A stretch of DNA of 64,000 bases from Maribacter arenosus (lineage in GTDB: Bacteria > Bacteroidota > Bacteroidia > Flavobacteriales > Flavobacteriaceae). The position numbers and the translations under genes were made by a program. Positions 17,086 to 26,486 of this stretch are shown here, in pieces (the stretch's first letter is position 1; the number at the start of each line of letters is the position of its first letter). The DNA lies in the NCBI RefSeq assembly GCF_014610845.1, contig NZ_JABTCG010000002.1, positions 372,001-436,000 on the forward strand, written 5' to 3'. Below the pieces are notes generated by a model, which was not told the origin of the DNA, did no database searches, and saw only the letters and a list, made by a program, of their open reading frames with translations.

Positions 17086-17117
17086 TTTGATAGCTGAAAA
17101 GGACTAACGTACCTTTG
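17086..17117 (+). promoter_or_regulatory. Bacteroidota-type promoter of the SCO gene
   Basis: TTTG at 17086-17089, a 20-bp gap and TACCTTTG at 17110-17117 match the TTTG-N19/20-TAnnTTTG promoter of Bacteroidota. The ATG at 17129 lies 12 nt downstream, so the 5' leader is very short. Confidence 0.75.
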
Positions 17118-17128
17118 CGAAAAAAATT

Positions 17129-17818
17129 ATGCGTTCCTTCTTCGGTAAATATAAACTCTTCGCTATTGTGTTTTCGATCATCTCGGTAATCATCATGGTA
17201 CTCTTCTATAATGCCCTTCAACCGAAGAAAACACTGACTATTTACCAGCCCTCAATGGTGAATACAGATCTTGTTGACAGTACTGTGCAACATGTTAAGA
17301 AATACCATACCATTACTGATTTCTCGTTGACCAATCAAAACGGGAAGACCGTTACCCAAAAAGATTATGAAGGTAAAATCTATATCGCGGATTTTTTCTT
17401 TACCACCTGCCCTACCATATGCCCCATCATGACCAGGAATATGGTAACGATCCAAGAAGACATCAAGGAAGATGATGATGTTCTTTTACTTTCCCATTCG
17501 GTGACCCCTGATATAGATTCTGTGACCCAACTAAAAAAGTATGCCCTTGAAAAAGGGGTAATCGATGCCAAATGGAATTTAGTGACCGGGGACAAAAAAC
17601 AGATATACGAACTGGCCCGTAAATCTTATCTGGCTGTTTTGACAGATGGGGATGGAGGACCTTTTGATATGATCCATACCGAAAATTTCATTCTAGTTGA
17701 TAAAGAACGTAGAATACGTGGTTTTTATGATGGTACTAAAACCGAGGAAATCGAAAAATTGATGGAAGACCTTGAAATCTTGAAGGCTTCATACAAAAAC
17801 AGTGAGCAGTCGCCTTAG
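17129..17818 (+). CDS. SCO1/SenC family copper chaperone/thioredoxin-like protein
   Basis: 229 residues with one N-terminal membrane anchor (~10-30) and a thioredoxin-like domain facing the periplasm. The copper-binding CxxxC is present ('TTCPTICPIM', C94 and C98), and the distal histidine is in 'FDMIHTENFILVD'. The family delivers copper to the CuA site of cytochrome c oxidase or acts as a thiol-disulfide reductase. No oxidase genes flank it here. The gene has its own strong promoter and is not obviously in an operon with feoAB, which starts 230 bp downstream. The 230-bp gap contains no recognisable gene. Confidence 0.92.
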   Translation: MRSFFGKYKLFAIVFSIISVIIMVLFYNALQPKKTLTIYQPSMVNTDLVDSTVQHVKKYHTITDFSLTNQNGKTVTQKDYEGKIYIADFFFTTCPTICPIMTRNMVTIQEDIKEDDDVLLLSHSVTPDIDSVTQLKKYALEKGVIDAKWNLVTGDKKQIYELARKSYLAVLTDGDGGPFDMIHTENFILVDKERRIRGFYDGTKTEEIEKLMEDLEILKASYKNSEQSP

Positions 17819-18047
17819 GCATCTCCCTACATGAAAAGTCGGGAATAACCAAAGGTTGGTGCCATGTTCAAAGTAGTATAACCCCTCAATGAACCTAAAA
17901 CTAAAATGCCGCCACTTGATTTTGAAACTTGAATTTATAGTATCGCCCACCACTCCAGTAAACACCCAAATTTTTTTAGGATTTGGCCCTTTAGTCTTGG
18001 TATTTTACCTTATTTTTGTGCTTACTTATAATCAATCTAAATAAAAA

Positions 18048-18293
18048 TTGGGTACAAGTATTGCACAACTAAAGCGCGGACAGAAAGGGATAATCAAAGA
18101 ATTTGCTGATGACCTCTTGCCCATAAAATTGCTGGAATTGGGGTGCTTGCCAGGCAATGAAGTGGAGTTGGTGCAAGTGGCACCTTTAAAAGATCCCCTA
18201 TATATCAATGTCAATGGTTCCCATATAGCGATAAGGCGTTCTATGGCCCAAATGATTGAAATAGATCTTATCGAAGATATTCCCAGTGTATGA
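18048..18293 (+). CDS. feoA: FeoA, ferrous iron transport accessory protein
   Basis: 81 residues with the SH3-like FeoA fold ('LLELGCLPGNEVELVQVAPL', 'DPLYINVNGSHIAIRRSMAQ'). The start must be the TTG at 18048: an in-frame TAA lies two codons upstream and the next methionine falls after most of the domain. A TATTTTTG promoter element is at 18011-18018. FeoA is cytosolic and is thought to assist or regulate the FeoB channel. It overlaps feoB by 4 bp (ATGA), indicating translational coupling. The sequence AATCTAAATA just before the start is also present in the palindromic operator of the TonB receptor at 26508, hinting at shared iron control (weak). Confidence 0.93.
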   Translation: MGTSIAQLKRGQKGIIKEFADDLLPIKLLELGCLPGNEVELVQVAPLKDPLYINVNGSHIAIRRSMAQMIEIDLIEDIPSV

Positions 18294-20527
18294 GCAAGCA
18301 GATCAACGTTGCCCTCATAGGCAATCCCAATACCGGTAAAACTTCTGTTTTTAACCAATTAACCGGTCTAAATCAGAAAGTTGGCAATTATCCGGGGATC
18401 ACCGTTGAGAAAAAGGAAGGAATCTGCAAACTTCCGAGAGGCGTCAAGGCCCACATTCTAGATCTTCCGGGTACATATAGCTTAAATACAACCTCGCTTG
18501 ATGAAAGTGTTGCCGTTGAACTGCTTTTGAATAAAAATGCCAAGGACCACCCAGATGTGGCCATTGTTATCTCCGATGTTGAAAACCTGAAGCGAAATCT
18601 TTTTTTGTTCACCCAGATAAAAGATCTTAAAATACCTACCATATTGGTCATAAATATGGCCGATAGAATGTCTCGCAAAGGCATTACCCTTGATATTGAT
18701 CTGCTCGAGAAAAAATTGGATACCAAGATAGCCTTGGTCAGTACCCGTAAAAAAGTTGGAATCGATAGGTTGAAGGAGTTGATTGCCGACTACAAGAATC
18801 TATCCGTTGCCCCAAATGTAGATACGACCGTTATTGCTCCCGAGTATTTTAAAAGCTTACGGGAAACTTTCCCCAATGAGGATCTATATAAACTTTGGTT
18901 GGTCATTACCCAAGATGTGAACTTTATGCCTTTGGAGAAGAACTTGGTCAAAGACTCGTCTTCATTCAATACCAAATCCAAATCTGAACTCAAGCGACTT
19001 CAACAAAAAGAAACGATAAAAAGATATCAATTTATCAACTCCATATTAAAAGAAACCTACAAAGTTGATATAAACGCTGCCAAAGGATTAAAGGCAACCC
19101 TCGATAAGATATTGACACACAAGATTTTTGGTTATCTCATTTTCTTTGTCATACTACTCACGATCTTCCAAGCAATCTATGATTGGAGCAGCATACCGAT
19201 GGACTTTATCGATGAGACTTTTGCCTCGGCCAGTGAATGGGTTAAAACCACCTTACCCCCTGGCATGCTCACCAATTTAATTGCAGAAGGGATCCTTTCC
19301 GGGATTGGAGGTATCGTTATTTTCATCCCACAGATCGCCTTCCTATTCTTATTCATTTCCCTTTTGGAAGAATCAGGGTATATGAGTCGGGTCGTATTCC
19401 TCATGGACCGTGTTATGCGCCCTTTTGGGTTAAGTGGCAAGAGTGTGGTACCCTTGATTTCCGGGACGGCTTGTGCCATCCCCGCCGTCATGGCCACACG
19501 TACCATTGAAAACTGGAAAGAACGTTTGATCACCATATTGGTTACACCGTTTACCACATGTTCCGCAAGGCTTCCGGTATACCTCATCATAATTGCCTTG
19601 GTTATCCCGGAAGGCAGGTTCTTTGGATTAGGTTATCAGGCGTTGACCCTTATGTTATTATATCTTATTGGTTTCGGCGCTGCCATTATCTCGGCAATGG
19701 TCCTTAATAAGGTTTTAACGATAAAAACCCGCACCTTTTTTGTAATGGAAATGCCCAATTACAAGCTTCCCTTGATAAAAAATGTAACCTACACGGTATG
19801 GGAAAAAACCAAGAGTTTTGTCCTTGGTGCAGGAAAGATCATCTTGGCCATCTCGATCATTTTATGGTTTTTGGGTTCAAATGGATTTACTGACAAGTAT
19901 GTTAATGCAGAATCCATAGTAGAAAATCGTATAGAAAAAGAAGGGTTATCTTCTTACAATCAAGAAAGTATTGCATATAATCTTTCTATTTACCAAGAAT
20001 CCTTGAACGATAGCATTGCAAAAAATGTGTATCATCTTGCGCCCGAACAGCTAATCGACTCAACAAACCAATTGAAACAAACATTGCTCGATAAGGCAAA
20101 AAACCAAGAGATTGCAAGTTATAAGTTGGAAAATTCCTATATAGGCAATATGGGCAAGGCTATAGAACCTTTGGTCAAACCTCTTGGCTACGATTGGAAA
20201 ATCGGTATAGCGCTGATCACCTCTTTCGCCGCAAGGGAAGTTTTTGTTAGCACATTGGCCACTATTTACAGTGTGGGAAGTGACGAAGAGGATACTATTA
20301 AAAACCGAATGGCTGCCGAAGTGAATGCTGATACCAAGAAGCCCTTGTTCAATTTAGCCTCGGGAATATCCCTATTGCTTTTTTATGCTTTTGCCATGCA
20401 GTGTATGAGTACCCTGGCCATTGTAAAACGGGAAACCAATTCATGGCGATGGCCTCTGGCCCAATTGGTATTTATGAGTCTTTTTGCCTATATTGTTGCT
20501 TTGGTCGCCTATCAAATATTAAAATAA
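18290..20527 (+). CDS. feoB: FeoB, ferrous iron transporter with N-terminal GTPase
   Basis: 745 residues. The G-protein domain shows G1 'GNPNTGKTSVFNQLTG' (11-26), G3 'DLPGTYSL' and G4 'NMAD', followed by the membrane domain with two gate repeats ('SGTACAIPAVMATRT', 'TSFAAREVFVSTLATIYS'). FeoB carries Fe(II) across the inner membrane. An insertion of about 80 charged residues rich in E/K/N ('IVENRIEKEGLSSYNQES' onward) lies between the late membrane helices, making it slightly longer than the E. coli-type protein; such inserts occur in Bacteroidota. It is co-transcribed with feoA (4-bp overlap) and the small downstream gene. Confidence 0.95.
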   Translation: MSKQINVALIGNPNTGKTSVFNQLTGLNQKVGNYPGITVEKKEGICKLPRGVKAHILDLPGTYSLNTTSLDESVAVELLLNKNAKDHPDVAIVISDVENLKRNLFLFTQIKDLKIPTILVINMADRMSRKGITLDIDLLEKKLDTKIALVSTRKKVGIDRLKELIADYKNLSVAPNVDTTVIAPEYFKSLRETFPNEDLYKLWLVITQDVNFMPLEKNLVKDSSSFNTKSKSELKRLQQKETIKRYQFINSILKETYKVDINAAKGLKATLDKILTHKIFGYLIFFVILLTIFQAIYDWSSIPMDFIDETFASASEWVKTTLPPGMLTNLIAEGILSGIGGIVIFIPQIAFLFLFISLLEESGYMSRVVFLMDRVMRPFGLSGKSVVPLISGTACAIPAVMATRTIENWKERLITILVTPFTTCSARLPVYLIIIALVIPEGRFFGLGYQALTLMLLYLIGFGAAIISAMVLNKVLTIKTRTFFVMEMPNYKLPLIKNVTYTVWEKTKSFVLGAGKIILAISIILWFLGSNGFTDKYVNAESIVENRIEKEGLSSYNQESIAYNLSIYQESLNDSIAKNVYHLAPEQLIDSTNQLKQTLLDKAKNQEIASYKLENSYIGNMGKAIEPLVKPLGYDWKIGIALITSFAAREVFVSTLATIYSVGSDEEDTIKNRMAAEVNADTKKPLFNLASGISLLLFYAFAMQCMSTLAIVKRETNSWRWPLAQLVFMSLFAYIVALVAYQILK

Positions 20528-20528
20528 A

Positions 20529-20678
20529 ATGGAGCTCTTCCAACAAATTGTGGTTTACATCATCGTAGGTCTAGCCTTGGTTTATTTGGTGGGTAAATTC
20601 CTTTTGCCCAGATCGCTGTTTTCTTCAAAGAAAAGACCAAAAAAAGTTTGTGGGGAAGATGATTGCGGTTGTCACTGA
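20529..20678 (+). CDS. FeoB-associated Cys-rich small membrane protein
   Basis: A 49-residue protein that starts 2 nt after the feoB stop. It has one membrane helix (about 7-27), a basic linker ('SSKKRPKK') and a C-terminal cysteine cluster 'CGEDDCGCH'. This layout matches the FeoB-associated Cys-rich membrane proteins often annotated next to feoB in Bacteroidota and Firmicutes. The cluster could bind iron or sense redox state, but that is inference. Position and architecture make it convincing despite its size. Confidence 0.85.
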   Translation: MELFQQIVVYIIVGLALVYLVGKFLLPRSLFSSKKRPKKVCGEDDCGCH

Positions 20679-20775
20679 ACCTAGCAACTTCTGCCAGGTA
20701 TTAAATTCCATTATTAAAACCCTGTAACGTTTGAACATTTAAGTCGTCTTCCAAAAATACGTCGTACCTCTTAAG

Positions 20776-20825
20776 AAAAAGCTAAATCTATCCTAAAGTA
20801 AATCAAAATAGGATGGGCTTTTTTT
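20776..20825 (+). terminator. Terminator after the feo operon
   Basis: TATCCTA and TAGGATG form a short stem (about 20790-20816), with AAGC/GCTT pairing outside it and a run of T at the end. It separates feoAB from the next gene. Confidence 0.6.
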
Positions 20826-20867
20826 AAAGTATGCGTTAGTTTGTCGACAACTAATCACCAATCGATC

Positions 20868-22409
20868 ATGGACAAAGTAATTTTGTGGTTATTCGCTGCA
20901 TTGCTCAGCGTTGTATGCAATACGGTACAAAGCCAAACGCTGACTTCCCGAGTTTTGGATTCAGTTACAAAAGAACCCCTACCCTATGTAACGGTACAAT
21001 TGAACAATAAAGGGGTAATTACCAATGAGGAAGGTCGATTTAGTTTTCTTTTAAATGAAAATGTCGTTGAAACGGACTCCCTTTTCATCTCTTGTATCGG
21101 TTATGCTTCAATTGGAAGACCCTTGAACGAGTTTACCGAAAATATCATTTATCTGAGTCCTAAAGCCATAGAGCTCAACCCCGTAATTGTGACTAATAAA
21201 AACTATTCCGCCGATGAAATCATCGCATTGGTGAAGAACAATCTCGACAACAATTACAACCAAGAGCTAAGTAAAAAAAGAATGTTTTTCAGGGATTCCT
21301 ATTTTCAGGAATTCAATAAAACCGATTATACGTTCTTGAAATCGACCATTGAGGAACTCAATAAAAAATTCTTGGACAGTGTTCTGGACATACTACCCAA
21401 AAAATCAAGCTATTATACCGAAATTCTATGCGACCTTTATGGCGGCCACAACAAGGATACCCAAAAAATAGATATACTAAAAGCCTCTGAACTCTATGAT
21501 AAAAGCAAAGAATTGGATTACGAAAACCTAGAGGAAAAATTCAATGAAATCATTAAATCGAATATAAGGAGGGATTCCTATTTCAAAATCAAATCCGGAT
21601 TGTTCGGCACAAAGATCAAGGGCGAGGATTTCGATGAAATGTTCGAATCCGAGGTTGATTCTACAGATGCGCTAGCGCTACAGAAAGAATTGGAAGAAAA
21701 GAAAAAACGAGAAGAGGAACGCAAGGCGAATTTTGCCAAATATCGCAAGAAAAGCATTGTTGGTATGATGCAGGATTTGTTTTATATGGAGGATTCCCGG
21801 CTTGATATCATCAACAAATCGAGAAAATACGACTTCACCATAAAGGATTTCACGTATATGGGCGAGGATGCCGTATATATTTTGGAATTCGTTCCTAACG
21901 GCAGGGCCAATTATAAAGGTAATCTCTATATAGATTCCGATGATTTTGCCGTTCTACGATTGGATTATGAAAACGTAAAATCCTTGAAAAAATTCAACTT
22001 ACTCGGTATATCCATGAACCAATTTCAAGGAAAGGGCAAAATGATCTTCAGCAAGGCAGCGAATAACAAATACGACATGCGTTATCTTGAGCAGGTAGAA
22101 GCCACCAAAGTGGGCATCCGAAGGCCATTAAAGATCATTGAAAAGAACAGAAATGTAAAAGGTAGGAATAAACAAAACGAACTATCGGTAAAATTGGATA
22201 TGGGAACCGTTGGTACGAATAAGCGGGAACTAATCGTTTTCGATTCGGAAGACATCCCTATGACCACTTTTGAAGCATTTATTGAGAACAATTCCATTTT
22301 GCCAACGTACATGGCGAACTACGATCCGGAATTTTGGAAGGGACAAACCATTATAGAACCCAACCAAGCCATACGCGAATTTACCTCAGATGAAATGATT
22401 GCCAAATAA
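20868..22409 (+). CDS. Secreted protein with carboxypeptidase-regulatory-like N-terminus, function unknown
   Basis: 513 residues from the ATG at 20868, which gives a clean signal peptide ('MDKVILWLFAALLSVVCNTV'); a TTG start at 20841 would add nine residues and spoil it. Residues ~25-110 form a carboxypeptidase-D regulatory-like beta-sandwich ('LTSRVLDSVTKEPLPYVTVQ', 'GYASIGRP'). The rest has no family I recognise; it includes a charged helical stretch (~280-300, 'ELEEKKKREEERKANFAKY') and a segment ('YILEFVPNGRANYKGNLYID') that resembles Bacteroidota proteins of unknown function fused to the same domain. A periplasmic or outer-membrane location is likely. Confidence 0.75.
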   Translation: MDKVILWLFAALLSVVCNTVQSQTLTSRVLDSVTKEPLPYVTVQLNNKGVITNEEGRFSFLLNENVVETDSLFISCIGYASIGRPLNEFTENIIYLSPKAIELNPVIVTNKNYSADEIIALVKNNLDNNYNQELSKKRMFFRDSYFQEFNKTDYTFLKSTIEELNKKFLDSVLDILPKKSSYYTEILCDLYGGHNKDTQKIDILKASELYDKSKELDYENLEEKFNEIIKSNIRRDSYFKIKSGLFGTKIKGEDFDEMFESEVDSTDALALQKELEEKKKREEERKANFAKYRKKSIVGMMQDLFYMEDSRLDIINKSRKYDFTIKDFTYMGEDAVYILEFVPNGRANYKGNLYIDSDDFAVLRLDYENVKSLKKFNLLGISMNQFQGKGKMIFSKAANNKYDMRYLEQVEATKVGIRRPLKIIEKNRNVKGRNKQNELSVKLDMGTVGTNKRELIVFDSEDIPMTTFEAFIENNSILPTYMANYDPEFWKGQTIIEPNQAIREFTSDEMIAK

Positions 22410-22413
22410 TCTT

Positions 22414-22800
22414 TTAGACGAGATTGGCAATGAAGGAATAGAACAAAAGCCCCCAGCCTATCACCAATAGCAAACCTCCCAAGGGGGTAACAGGTCCAAG
22501 AAATTTCATGCGTTTGCCTTTTGCCTTTCCAATGACCAGCAGGTAAATACTGAATGAAAATAGCAGAGTGCCGATGATAAAACAGTAGATCATGTATTGT
22601 TGTAGGGAAGTATCCAGGTTTAAATTAAAACTTAGGACCAATAACAAGATAGCATGGTACATCTGATATTTTACCCCGGTCTCAAAACTTTTCAACTGAT
22701 CATTATTCAAGGTCTTTTTTAAGGTATGTGCCCCGAAAGCACCAAAAACAACCGCTAACAAACCAAAGAGAGAGCCGACAACCTGGGCCAAAAGAACCAT
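22414..22800 (-). CDS. DUF423 family membrane protein
   Basis: 128 residues with four membrane segments. The family's hallmark 'GAFGAHTLKKTL' appears near residue 21 and 'YQMYHAILLLVL' follows, as in E. coli YgdD. The function is unknown. It converges with the preceding gene, with only 4 bp between stop codons. Confidence 0.88.
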   Translation of the reverse strand: MVLLAQVVGSLFGLLAVVFGAFGAHTLKKTLNNDQLKSFETGVKYQMYHAILLLVLSFNLNLDTSLQQYMIYCFIIGTLLFSFSIYLLVIGKAKGKRMKFLGPVTPLGGLLLVIGWGLLFYSFIANLV

Positions 22801-22875
22801 ATCATATTTTTTGGAAATATATAAATTATTTTATGATATATTAATCACACTCTCGGCAACTACAAATACACAGCG

Positions 22876-23388
22876 CTATAAGGCTTTGGTCGCAGCCACT
22901 AAATGTCCTTTTTGTTGGGCCATATAAATAGGTGAAGTGGTAAATAATAGTTTTACCTGATTATCCCAGTCCCGCGCAATATTAAAATAACTGACATTTG
23001 TTTCAGCCATGATTTCCTCGCAATCAGTACAGGTGTGCTTATAATCCAGAAAATGGTGGGCGAATTCATGAAATGCCACTACTTTAAGAATTTCATTATC
23101 CAACAAGGCTGCCCAATTAATCAAGATATTCTCTATGTTTCCCGCCTCATCTCTTGAAACCATGCCCAATACCGTATTGTTTTCCTCAAGCGGTAAATTA
23201 TTGACAATATCAATGTTTTTGAGTTGGAAAAGTTTTGAATGATAGTCAATATCATACTTTTTACACTGTTCGAAAAACTCGGTCAAGATCGGTTGAAGCC
23301 GACCATCAATATCCACGCTATTCTGTGCTTGTATATATTGACTTAGGCAAAACATGCCTATTAGAAATAAAACCATGCGCTTTTTCAT
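22876..23388 (-). CDS. Putative secreted zinc metalloprotease-like protein (HEFAHH)
   Basis: 170 residues with a signal peptide ending at 'QYIQAQ' (~22). The motif 'VVAFHEFAHHFLDYKH' contains H107-E108-F-A-H111, the HExxH zinc site of gluzincin/metzincin peptidases, followed by C120/C123 and 'EEIMAETNVSYFNIARDW', where E126 or E129 could be the third ligand. It is small for a peptidase and I cannot assign a known family. A cytosolic role is excluded by the signal peptide. Confidence 0.7.
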   Translation of the reverse strand: MKKRMVLFLIGMFCLSQYIQAQNSVDIDGRLQPILTEFFEQCKKYDIDYHSKLFQLKNIDIVNNLPLEENNTVLGMVSRDEAGNIENILINWAALLDNEILKVVAFHEFAHHFLDYKHTCTDCEEIMAETNVSYFNIARDWDNQVKLLFTTSPIYMAQQKGHLVAATKAL

Positions 23389-23548
23389 AGGGTAAAAAGA
23401 TTAAGTTTTGTTAAGATCGGTTTGATGAAAACGCATTGTTTTAATATGGTGAGTGCATTACATCTCTATTTTTAACGTTTTTATTGCGTTATTATTTCTA
23501 ATTCGTTGTTCTTTAACACAATATGAGAATCCAATCTTAATTCCAGAC

Positions 23549-23582
23549 CAAAGAAAACCCGATAGTACCATCCTATCGGGTT
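23549..23582 (-). terminator. Terminator downstream of the 142-residue membrane protein gene
   Basis: AACCCGATAG and CTATCGGGTT (23556-23582) form a perfect 10-bp stem. On the minus strand it is followed by TTCTTT. It ends the transcript of the S9 peptidase and 142-residue protein genes. Confidence 0.8.
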
Positions 23583-23605
23583 CTTCAATATTTCGTTCTT
23601 TCCTT

Positions 23606-24034
23606 TTATTCAGGTGATTCAATTTTATTTTTCAGATGATTGTAAAATTTCAACGTTTCTAAGCTGTCTGCATAGTTTATATAGAGTTTTGAAGAATCAT
23701 TGTAAACCACTTTTATTTTTTGGTTCAAAAGGTTATCTACATAGACATTGACTTTTTTATTGGTGAGCGAATCCTTGAACTCCCTATAAAGTCCCTTTTC
23801 CTTTTCGAAGGCCGAAAACCCGTTCAGCCGCTCCATAGGCGGAATCTTGTCTACCCATAGAACACTGTCCACTTGAGAAAACTTCAATTTCTTATAATAA
23901 AATCCGGATAGTATCTTGACTTGGTCTTGCTCGATCTTAGTCCAGTTTTTAGCATGGACGAGAAAGGCCATAAAGCAAATAATGACGGTCAATACCATAA
24001 TCAAATTCCAAAAACGGGATCTTTGCTGTACCAT
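23606..24034 (-). CDS. Membrane-anchored protein of unknown function
   Basis: 142 residues. One N-terminal membrane helix (~10-28) is followed by a hydrophilic domain ('ILSGFYYKKLKFSQVDSVLW', 'MERLNGFSAFEKEKGLYREF'). I do not recognise a family. It starts directly at the stop of the upstream S9 peptidase gene, so the two are co-transcribed. Its domain order resembles the small PH-like or DUF3592-type anchored proteins, but I cannot support a name. Confidence 0.7.
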   Translation of the reverse strand: MVQQRSRFWNLIMVLTVIICFMAFLVHAKNWTKIEQDQVKILSGFYYKKLKFSQVDSVLWVDKIPPMERLNGFSAFEKEKGLYREFKDSLTNKKVNVYVDNLLNQKIKVVYNDSSKLYINYADSLETLKFYNHLKNKIESPE

Positions 24035-26077
24035 TTACTTGTTTTCTAAATTCCTATAGGTATCGAACCAAGCCAACGTATGGGCTATCTTGGCGATCAA
24101 ATTGCTTGGCCTGTTGGCTATACCATGGCTTGCATCCGGAATTTCAACGAATACGGTTTCCTTTTTCCTCAATTTGAGGGCATGGTATAATTGTTTGGCT
24201 TCGCTAGGTGGTGTTCTTAAATCGTTCATTCCCACCATAACCATGGTTGGCGTCTCTATATTACCAACGAGTGAAAGAGGGGAAAATTTCCAATAGCCTT
24301 CAAAATTCTCCCAGGGTTGACCGGGGTAACGCGAATTGGCATATCCAAAATAATTGTCGGCCACCAAAGTTTTGCTGATCCAGTTCATTACCGGTTTAGC
24401 GACCACGGCAGCTTCAAACCGATTGTTTTTTCCTATTATCCAAGCGGTCATTATGCCTCCGGCACTGCCTCCGGTCACGAACAATTGGTCTTCATGGGCA
24501 ATTCCTTTGGCGATACAATAGTCCACACCATCCATTACATCCTGATAATCATCCCCGGGATAATTGTTATAAAGTAAATTTCCGAATTCTTCCCCGTAGC
24601 TCGTACTACCCCTGGCATTGGGATAGAAGACCACATAACCGGCGGCGGCATATAATTGCATTTCTACGGAAAAACGATCCCCATAATTCAAAATAGGCCC
24701 CCCATGGTTCTCAACTAAAAATGGATATTTCTTCGAGGAATCGTATGCAGGTGGATAGACCACCCAACCTTGTATATCGCGTTGATCCACCGTTGATTTG
24801 TACCAAATTTCCTCTACATTGCCCAAATTTCTGTAGTTCAACAACCCCTTGTTAAGGTCTGTGATTTTTACGACCGATGTACTCTTCGGCTGTAAAACCG
24901 CTAAATCAGCCGGGTGCTCTGGCCTTGACTTGGTATATACTAGGGTCCCGTTCTTGGAGGTACTAAAAGAACCACTGGCATAAGGCCTGCCTATGGTGGT
25001 GCCCCCCATGTCATCTGCCAATTTGGTTATTTTTCCTTTCAAGGTGCTGAAGGCTATCTTACTATTCCCCTTATCATCATAGGTGAAGTAGAGGCCCTCG
25101 CTCTTACTGTCCCAAGTAATATCGGAAACGCTCCTATCCAAGGCCAAAGAAATTACCCGCTGATCACCCCCATCTATATTCATAAGATATAGTTTCCGTA
25201 CCTGATAGGTCTGTACGTGATCATCGAATCCTAAATAGGCGATGTATTTGCCGTCTGGTGAAACTGCTGGGTTGGTATCCGGTCCATTTCTACTGGTCAA
25301 TGCTTTAATGGTCCCATTATCAACATCCACCTCATAAATTTCACTGTTCCTAAAATCGTATTCCCAGTCTTGGTTTCTATTCGCTGAAAAAAAGATCTTA
25401 TCGGCATTTGGGGACCAACTTAGATTTCCTCTATGATGATAATCCCCTGAAGTAAGCTTACGTGGAGCCCCGCCTTCGGCGGGTAGGGTGAAGATATGGC
25501 TGAAACCTGGTTTTATGTACCCACGGCCATCGGCTTCGTGATATAGCCTATCGGTAATCCTAGGTGTCTCTGCCCAATCGGCACCTTTTGGTTTATCGGG
25601 TATTTTGGCTATCACGGGAGGTTTCTCCTCTAAAGTCATTGTAAACGCCAATTGATCTCCTTTGGGGGACCAAGTCAAGGAACCGGGACTAAAAGGAAGT
25701 TGTGATATTTTCGCGATCTTACCCGTATTGATCCAATACATATAAATTTCAGACCCCTCGTCCGTACCACTAACAAAAGCAAGTCTATCCCCATTGGGAG
25801 ACCATCTTGGGCTCGACTCACCATCTTCTTTCGAAGTCAATTTTTGATGTTCGGAACCATCGGGTCTGATCATCCATAGATCCCCAATGGCCTTGTCTTT
25901 CATGACATCCATTTTCATCCTTTGATAAACGATCCAGTCGCCATTGGGCGAGATCTGGGGATCCGAAGCGTATTGCAGGTCAAAAAGGTCCATATACGAA
26001 AACTCCTTTTTTTGGGCATTGCCATAATAAAAGAAGCCTAAAAGTAGTATGGTAATAGGTAGAATTTTATATCGCAT
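24035..26077 (-). CDS. Secreted S9 family serine peptidase (prolyl oligopeptidase/acyl-peptidase type)
   Basis: 680 residues from the ATG at 26077, which begins a good signal peptide ('MRYKILPITILLLGFFYYGN'); the 23-codon GTG extension lacks one. Residues ~25-420 form a beta-propeller with repeated 'SPNGDWIVY', 'SPRWSPNGDRLAF' and 'SPDGKYIAY' blades (WD40-like PD40 repeats). The C-terminal alpha/beta hydrolase has 'GGSAGGIMTAW' with nucleophile S538, 'MVGMNDLRTPP' with D619, and 'PDASHGI' with H651. The family cuts short peptides. The neighbour at 23606 is probably translated from the same mRNA. Confidence 0.93.
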   Translation of the reverse strand: MRYKILPITILLLGFFYYGNAQKKEFSYMDLFDLQYASDPQISPNGDWIVYQRMKMDVMKDKAIGDLWMIRPDGSEHQKLTSKEDGESSPRWSPNGDRLAFVSGTDEGSEIYMYWINTGKIAKISQLPFSPGSLTWSPKGDQLAFTMTLEEKPPVIAKIPDKPKGADWAETPRITDRLYHEADGRGYIKPGFSHIFTLPAEGGAPRKLTSGDYHHRGNLSWSPNADKIFFSANRNQDWEYDFRNSEIYEVDVDNGTIKALTSRNGPDTNPAVSPDGKYIAYLGFDDHVQTYQVRKLYLMNIDGGDQRVISLALDRSVSDITWDSKSEGLYFTYDDKGNSKIAFSTLKGKITKLADDMGGTTIGRPYASGSFSTSKNGTLVYTKSRPEHPADLAVLQPKSTSVVKITDLNKGLLNYRNLGNVEEIWYKSTVDQRDIQGWVVYPPAYDSSKKYPFLVENHGGPILNYGDRFSVEMQLYAAAGYVVFYPNARGSTSYGEEFGNLLYNNYPGDDYQDVMDGVDYCIAKGIAHEDQLFVTGGSAGGIMTAWIIGKNNRFEAAVVAKPVMNWISKTLVADNYFGYANSRYPGQPWENFEGYWKFSPLSLVGNIETPTMVMVGMNDLRTPPSEAKQLYHALKLRKKETVFVEIPDASHGIANRPSNLIAKIAHTLAWFDTYRNLENK

Positions 26078-26486
26078 AACTTTAGAATAATGAATAGCTA
26101 AACTTAAGCAATAACGAGCGTTATAACAAAGTGTATTTACATACACTTATCAGGAAAAGAAAGTGCTCTAAACTTTATCTTAAACCAACATTGAAGCTCA
26201 TTACTATGAAAATCCTACAATAAATATCCTAATGGCAATGTCTGTATATTTATAATAATGGGTTTCAGCCAAACCTACTGAAATATTCTGCAAACCAATA
26301 GCCAAAGTCCTTAAAGATTTCGAATGACCATGGGGGTATCGACACCTTAAATGGTAATGAAAGTAATTTGAAAACAAAGTGAAAACGTATTACGGCCATA
26401 AAGAAATTTAGACCAATGCAACCTTTAGATGAGACTTAGCGGCAAAAAGGTTAATTACCAATAATAAAAAGTTAAGCAAAAATACA

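Noticed and set aside
17819-18047. Riboswitch or gene before feoA
   Set aside because: No conserved RNA motif or coding frame was found; only a -7 promoter element near 18011.
20841-20867. TTG start for the 513-residue secreted protein
   Set aside because: The added nine residues are polar and disrupt the signal peptide beginning at the ATG.
26078-26146. GTG-initiated extension of the S9 peptidase
   Set aside because: The downstream ATG gives a typical signal peptide; the extension has none.
26147-26486. Hidden gene in the 340-bp gap between the S9 peptidase and TonB receptor
   Set aside because: All frames are short and broken, with no recognisable motif.
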